This document shows, piece by piece, positions 24,744 to 26,725 of a DNA stretch of 26,725 nt. Under the pieces are notes generated by a model that was not told the DNA's origin, ran no database searches, and saw only the letters and a program-made list of their open reading frames with translations. Position numbers and translations under genes: made by a program. This DNA is from Thermoplasmata archaeon. GTDB lineage: Archaea > Thermoplasmatota > Thermoplasmata > UBA10834. The stretch covers positions 1 through 26,725 of the forward strand of contig JALOTO010000002.1 in the NCBI GenBank assembly GCA_025457845.1. Reading direction: 5' to 3'. How positions within the stretch are numbered: the first letter of the stretch is position 1; every line of letters starts with the position of its first letter.

Positions 24744-25390
24744 GAACGCTCGTCTCCACCTTCGGGCCAGGGGATTCCGAGAGGGTCCTCGACGCGATGC
24801 GCGCGCTCCCCTACGACCGCCTGGTGATACTCGGCGAGAGGGGGGCGGACTCAGGGACCGACTTCGAGAGGCTGTCACGGCTGGAGGCTGCCTCCGGACA
24901 GGCCGTGGAGTTCGTTGAGACGGGGGCGAGCGGTTTCCTCGACCTCGTGGAGGAGGTCACCGAGGCGCTGGTCAGGCTGTCGAAGGACGGAGGTGGGCGG
25001 AGGACGGACCTGTGCCTGAACATCAGCGGGGGTCCCAAGCTCCTCGGCAATGCCGCCCTGCTCGCCGCCTTCAGGCTGGGGATCAGGACCTACCACTGCG
25101 ACGGCAAGGCGGTGAAGCTGCCGGTTGTGACCGGCGCCACCTCGAAGGACAGGTTCACTCCAGGGCAACTGCGAATGATAGAGGTCCTCGCCGACCGAAA
25201 GACCATCGCCGAGGCAGCGGACGCGATGATGCCCATGGCGAGGCAGGGGACTGAGCGCGTGATAAGAGAACTCAGGAAGGCGGGGCTGCTGGAGTCATCT
25301 GTCGTCGACGGCAGGGTCACGGTGGACCTGACGCCATCCGGAAGAGAGGTACTGCGCGCGGTCCAGCTGGACAGGCGCGACCCCCGATGA
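24740..25390 (+). CDS. CARF-winged-helix regulator, Csa3-like (second of a pair)
   Basis: The protein has 216 aa. It starts at TTG 24740, overlapping the previous stop as TTGA; the first strand RTLVSTFGPGD begins at once, so no later start fits. The CARF ligand loop is LNISGGPKLLGNAALL (N94 to K100). The C-terminal winged helix runs over about residues 148-210 (GQLRMIEVLADRKTIAEAADAM, TERVIRELRKAGLLESS, with the wing VVDGRVTVDLT). It has the same domain plan as its upstream neighbour but low sequence identity by eye, suggesting an old duplication and perhaps a heterodimer. It meets the GPN GTPase gene tail to tail with no gap. Confidence 0.75.
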   Translation: MRTLVSTFGPGDSERVLDAMRALPYDRLVILGERGADSGTDFERLSRLEAASGQAVEFVETGASGFLDLVEEVTEALVRLSKDGGGRRTDLCLNISGGPKLLGNAALLAAFRLGIRTYHCDGKAVKLPVVTGATSKDRFTPGQLRMIEVLADRKTIAEAADAMMPMARQGTERVIRELRKAGLLESSVVDGRVTVDLTPSGREVLRAVQLDRRDPR

Positions 25391-26161
25391 TCAGTCCGGC
25401 TCGACGTCCTCGCCGCCCTCTAGGGCCATCTGGACGGACGAGTAGAGGTCCTCGAGGCCATCGTTCGTGTCTGAGCTTATGAAGAAAGCACCGCGGCCTA
25501 CCCCAACGGTCTCGAGCGCCTGCAGGAACTCTGCGTTGATCTGGGACTGGGCGTCTGCGGCCTCGTCCATGACCGAGTTGAAGAGGGCGTAGTAGTCCTT
25601 GCCCCAGGTCTCCAGACGCACGCGGTCGTCATCGGAGACCATGTCCGACTTGCCGACCATCGTGATCATGGGGATGGGGAACCTGAAGTGGATGGTGGCC
25701 GCGAGCATGAGTGATGACACATAGCCGTTCGCTGTCCGGCATATCGCTGGGTCGTAGAGGAATGCCAGGGCGGACTGCTCGGCCCCGAACTCCTCGATGA
25801 TGTGCTTGCTGCTCTGCCTGAAGGCGAACAGCTCGAGCTGGCCAGGAGTGTCGATCAGCACGTAGTCCGCGTCGAACTCGTCGAGCACGCTCGATACCTC
25901 CTTGATGTTGAGGGCGAGCATGTCGGCGGCCACGATCTGCGCCCCGTTGGGGCCGAGCCCGTGCTCCGCCATGATCTCCGAGAGCTTGACCCAGTCCCGT
26001 ATGTCCACGTCAGGCACGTAGGGAACCGTGTCGACCCCCGGGTCGAGGTTGACCGTGATAGCGTCCATCCCCTGGTTGCTTAGCCAGACCTGGAACGCGT
26101 TCGTAAGGGTGCTCTTGCCGCAGCCCGCGGTGCCCGCAAAATAGAGGTTCTTGGTGGCCAT
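25391..26161 (-). CDS. GPN-loop GTPase
   Basis: This 256-aa protein belongs to the archaeal/eukaryotic GPN-loop GTPases, dimeric SIMIBI-class enzymes linked in eukaryotes to RNA polymerase assembly; the archaeal role is unclear. Motifs seen are the P-loop AGTAGCGKST (G10 to T18), the family-defining GPN at G70-P71-N72 (LGPNGAQ), G3 DTPGQLE, G4 VGKSD and G5 SSDTNDG. The start is ATG 26161; the longer open frame runs into the tRNA-Lys gene. There is no Shine-Dalgarno and no TATA box at a suitable distance, only the tRNA 23 nt upstream, so it is probably cotranscribed with the tRNA. Confidence 0.93.
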   Translation of the reverse strand: MATKNLYFAGTAGCGKSTLTNAFQVWLSNQGMDAITVNLDPGVDTVPYVPDVDIRDWVKLSEIMAEHGLGPNGAQIVAADMLALNIKEVSSVLDEFDADYVLIDTPGQLELFAFRQSSKHIIEEFGAEQSALAFLYDPAICRTANGYVSSLMLAATIHFRFPIPMITMVGKSDMVSDDDRVRLETWGKDYYALFNSVMDEAADAQSQINAEFLQALETVGVGRGAFFISSDTNDGLEDLYSSVQMALEGGEDVEPD

Positions 26162-26184
26162 GGTAGGTACCAGATGCGGAGGGA

Positions 26185-26290
26185 TGGCGGGCCTGAAGGG
26201 ATTCGAACCCTTGGCCAATCGGTATCTCCCACGATACCAATGGACTTCGCGGTAAGAGCCGATTGCTCTACCTAGCTGAGCTACAGACCC
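26185..26290 (-). tRNA. tRNA-Lys (anticodon CTT) with intron and encoded CCA
   Basis: The acceptor stem GGGTCTG pairs with CAGGCCC, discriminator G, then CCA is encoded at 26187-26185. The D arm is GCTC/GAGC, the anticodon stem ATCGG/CCGAT and the T arm AAGGG-TTCGAAT-CCCTT. The spliced loop is CTCTTAA with anticodon CTT at 26256-26254. A 29-nt intron lies between positions 37 and 38. It is the only one of the three tRNAs here with encoded CCA. Confidence 0.94.
26224..26252 (-). other. tRNA-Lys intron with canonical bulge-helix-bulge
   Basis: The central 4-bp helix CTCT/GGAG is flanked by 3-nt bulges TAC and ATA and an intron helix CGCG/CGTG. Cleavage after the second base of each bulge removes exactly 29 nt and restores a 7-base anticodon loop. 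Confidence 0.85.
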
Positions 26291-26315
26291 GCGAAACCCG
26301 CTTATACGCTCGTCA

Positions 26316-26323
26316 TTAATAAA
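26316..26323 (-). promoter_or_regulatory. TATA box of tRNA-Lys (and probably the GPN GTPase)
   Basis: The minus strand reads TTTATTAA centred about 29 nt before the tRNA 5' end. It is the only plausible promoter seen upstream of the GPN gene. Confidence 0.6.
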
Positions 26324-26447
26324 GCTATCGAGCTTGCCAGAGACTGGAACGGGACGGGTGCCTGGATGGAGCGAGCTGGTCCCGTGCCGGCGACAGCAGG
26401 CAGTAAATTCCGATAATTAAATATAATTACACATATTGTTTAATAGG

Positions 26448-26725
26448 TCAACGAGAGCCAGCAAACTCTTCGACTATGCCGTCCAGCCTCTTGGCGATGT
26501 CACGATCCAACGGTTCGGGGGTGTGAATCCTGAGTATGTGCTCGACCTTCTCCCCCGCCGTCTTCATCTGGTCCTCGGCGTCACCGTCCCCCTTCGATGC
26601 CTGGGAGACGCTCGCCCATGCGGTGGGTAGGTAGAACTTCCTCAGCTGCGTCACGGTGTGTCTCTGCGACAGGTAGGTCCCGCCGATCCCGACCTTCTTT
26701 ATGAGGTCCAACGCCAGGGACGCAT
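26448..26725 (-). CDS. mttB: Trimethylamine methyltransferase (MttB) family, C-terminal end only
   Basis: The last 91-92 residues of an MttB/COG5598 methyltransferase are visible, with the frame open to the window edge. The segment GIGGTYLSQRHTVTQLRKFYLP is characteristic of the family's C-terminus. MttB moves a methyl group from trimethylamine, or in non-pyrrolysine members from glycine betaine and other quaternary amines, to a corrinoid protein. The pyrrolysine (amber) codon, if any, lies in the part not shown, so substrate class cannot be told. The stop is followed by a very AT-rich stretch (26401-26447). Confidence 0.85.
   Translation of the reverse strand, partial: ASLALDLIKKVGIGGTYLSQRHTVTQLRKFYLPTAWASVSQASKGDGDAEDQMKTAGEKVEHILRIHTPEPLDRDIAKRLDGIVEEFAGSR

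Noticed and set aside
24075..25390. CRISPR locus around the CARF genes
   Set aside because: No cas gene and no repeat-spacer array can be seen on either side within the window.
26162..26218. Upstream extension of the GPN GTPase frame
   Set aside because: It overlaps tRNA-Lys, and the family N-terminus begins at 26161.
26448..26725. Pyrrolysine (amber) codon in mttB
   Set aside because: The visible C-terminal part has no in-frame TAG; the expected position is outside the window.

Overview
The window looks like a stretch of archaeal chromosome, high in GC and densely packed. Two tRNA genes carry introns with bulge-helix-bulge splice sites at 37/38. Archaeal TATA boxes sit about 25-30 nt before tRNA genes and some start codons. 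Gene content is archaeal: HMG-CoA synthase with thiolase and DUF35 partners, a GPN-loop GTPase, TldD/TldE, and CARF-winged-helix regulators. A partial trimethylamine methyltransferase family gene and the overall mix suggest a euryarchaeon, perhaps Thermoplasmata-like. That placement is inference; no rRNA or marker gene here settles it. No IS element, phage gene or CRISPR array was seen.

Left part (1-7764, all minus strand). A mevalonate-entry operon runs leftward: a Cro/XRE-type regulator on a near-leaderless promoter, HMG-CoA synthase, a thiolase-fold protein and a DUF35 zinc-ribbon/OB protein, with gaps of 1-20 nt. The thiolase-fold protein lacks the usual catalytic cysteine and the usual GHP histidine. 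Next come histidine ammonia-lyase (with Ser-Ser-Gly instead of Ala-Ser-Gly at the cofactor-forming site), TldD and TldE, the last cut by the window edge.

Middle part (7765-14609). tRNA-Pro(CGG), a secreted clostripain-like (C11) protease and an M28-type aminopeptidase lie on the plus strand. They converge with a soluble two-GAF histidine kinase. An intron-containing tRNA-Gly(TCC) follows, then two small unrecognised genes. A divergent promoter region has an 11-bp inverted repeat around a shared TATA box, plus a perfect 9-bp hairpin.

Right part (14610-26725). A 1511-residue TPR-repeat protein ends in a possible winged helix, a charged linker and an eight-ligand zinc finger. It is followed by a flavodoxin-like protein, a GNAT acetyltransferase, a small zinc-ribbon protein, the threonine-to-glycine operon tdh-kbl and a HAD-like protein. 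Two translationally coupled CARF-winged-helix genes come next. Then follow a GPN-loop GTPase directly behind an intron-containing tRNA-Lys(CTT), and the C-terminal end of an MttB-family methyltransferase.

The best candidates for unusual biology are the Cys-less thiolase in the mevalonate operon, the tandem CARF regulators without a CRISPR locus nearby, and the TPR/zinc-finger protein with its symmetric divergent control region.
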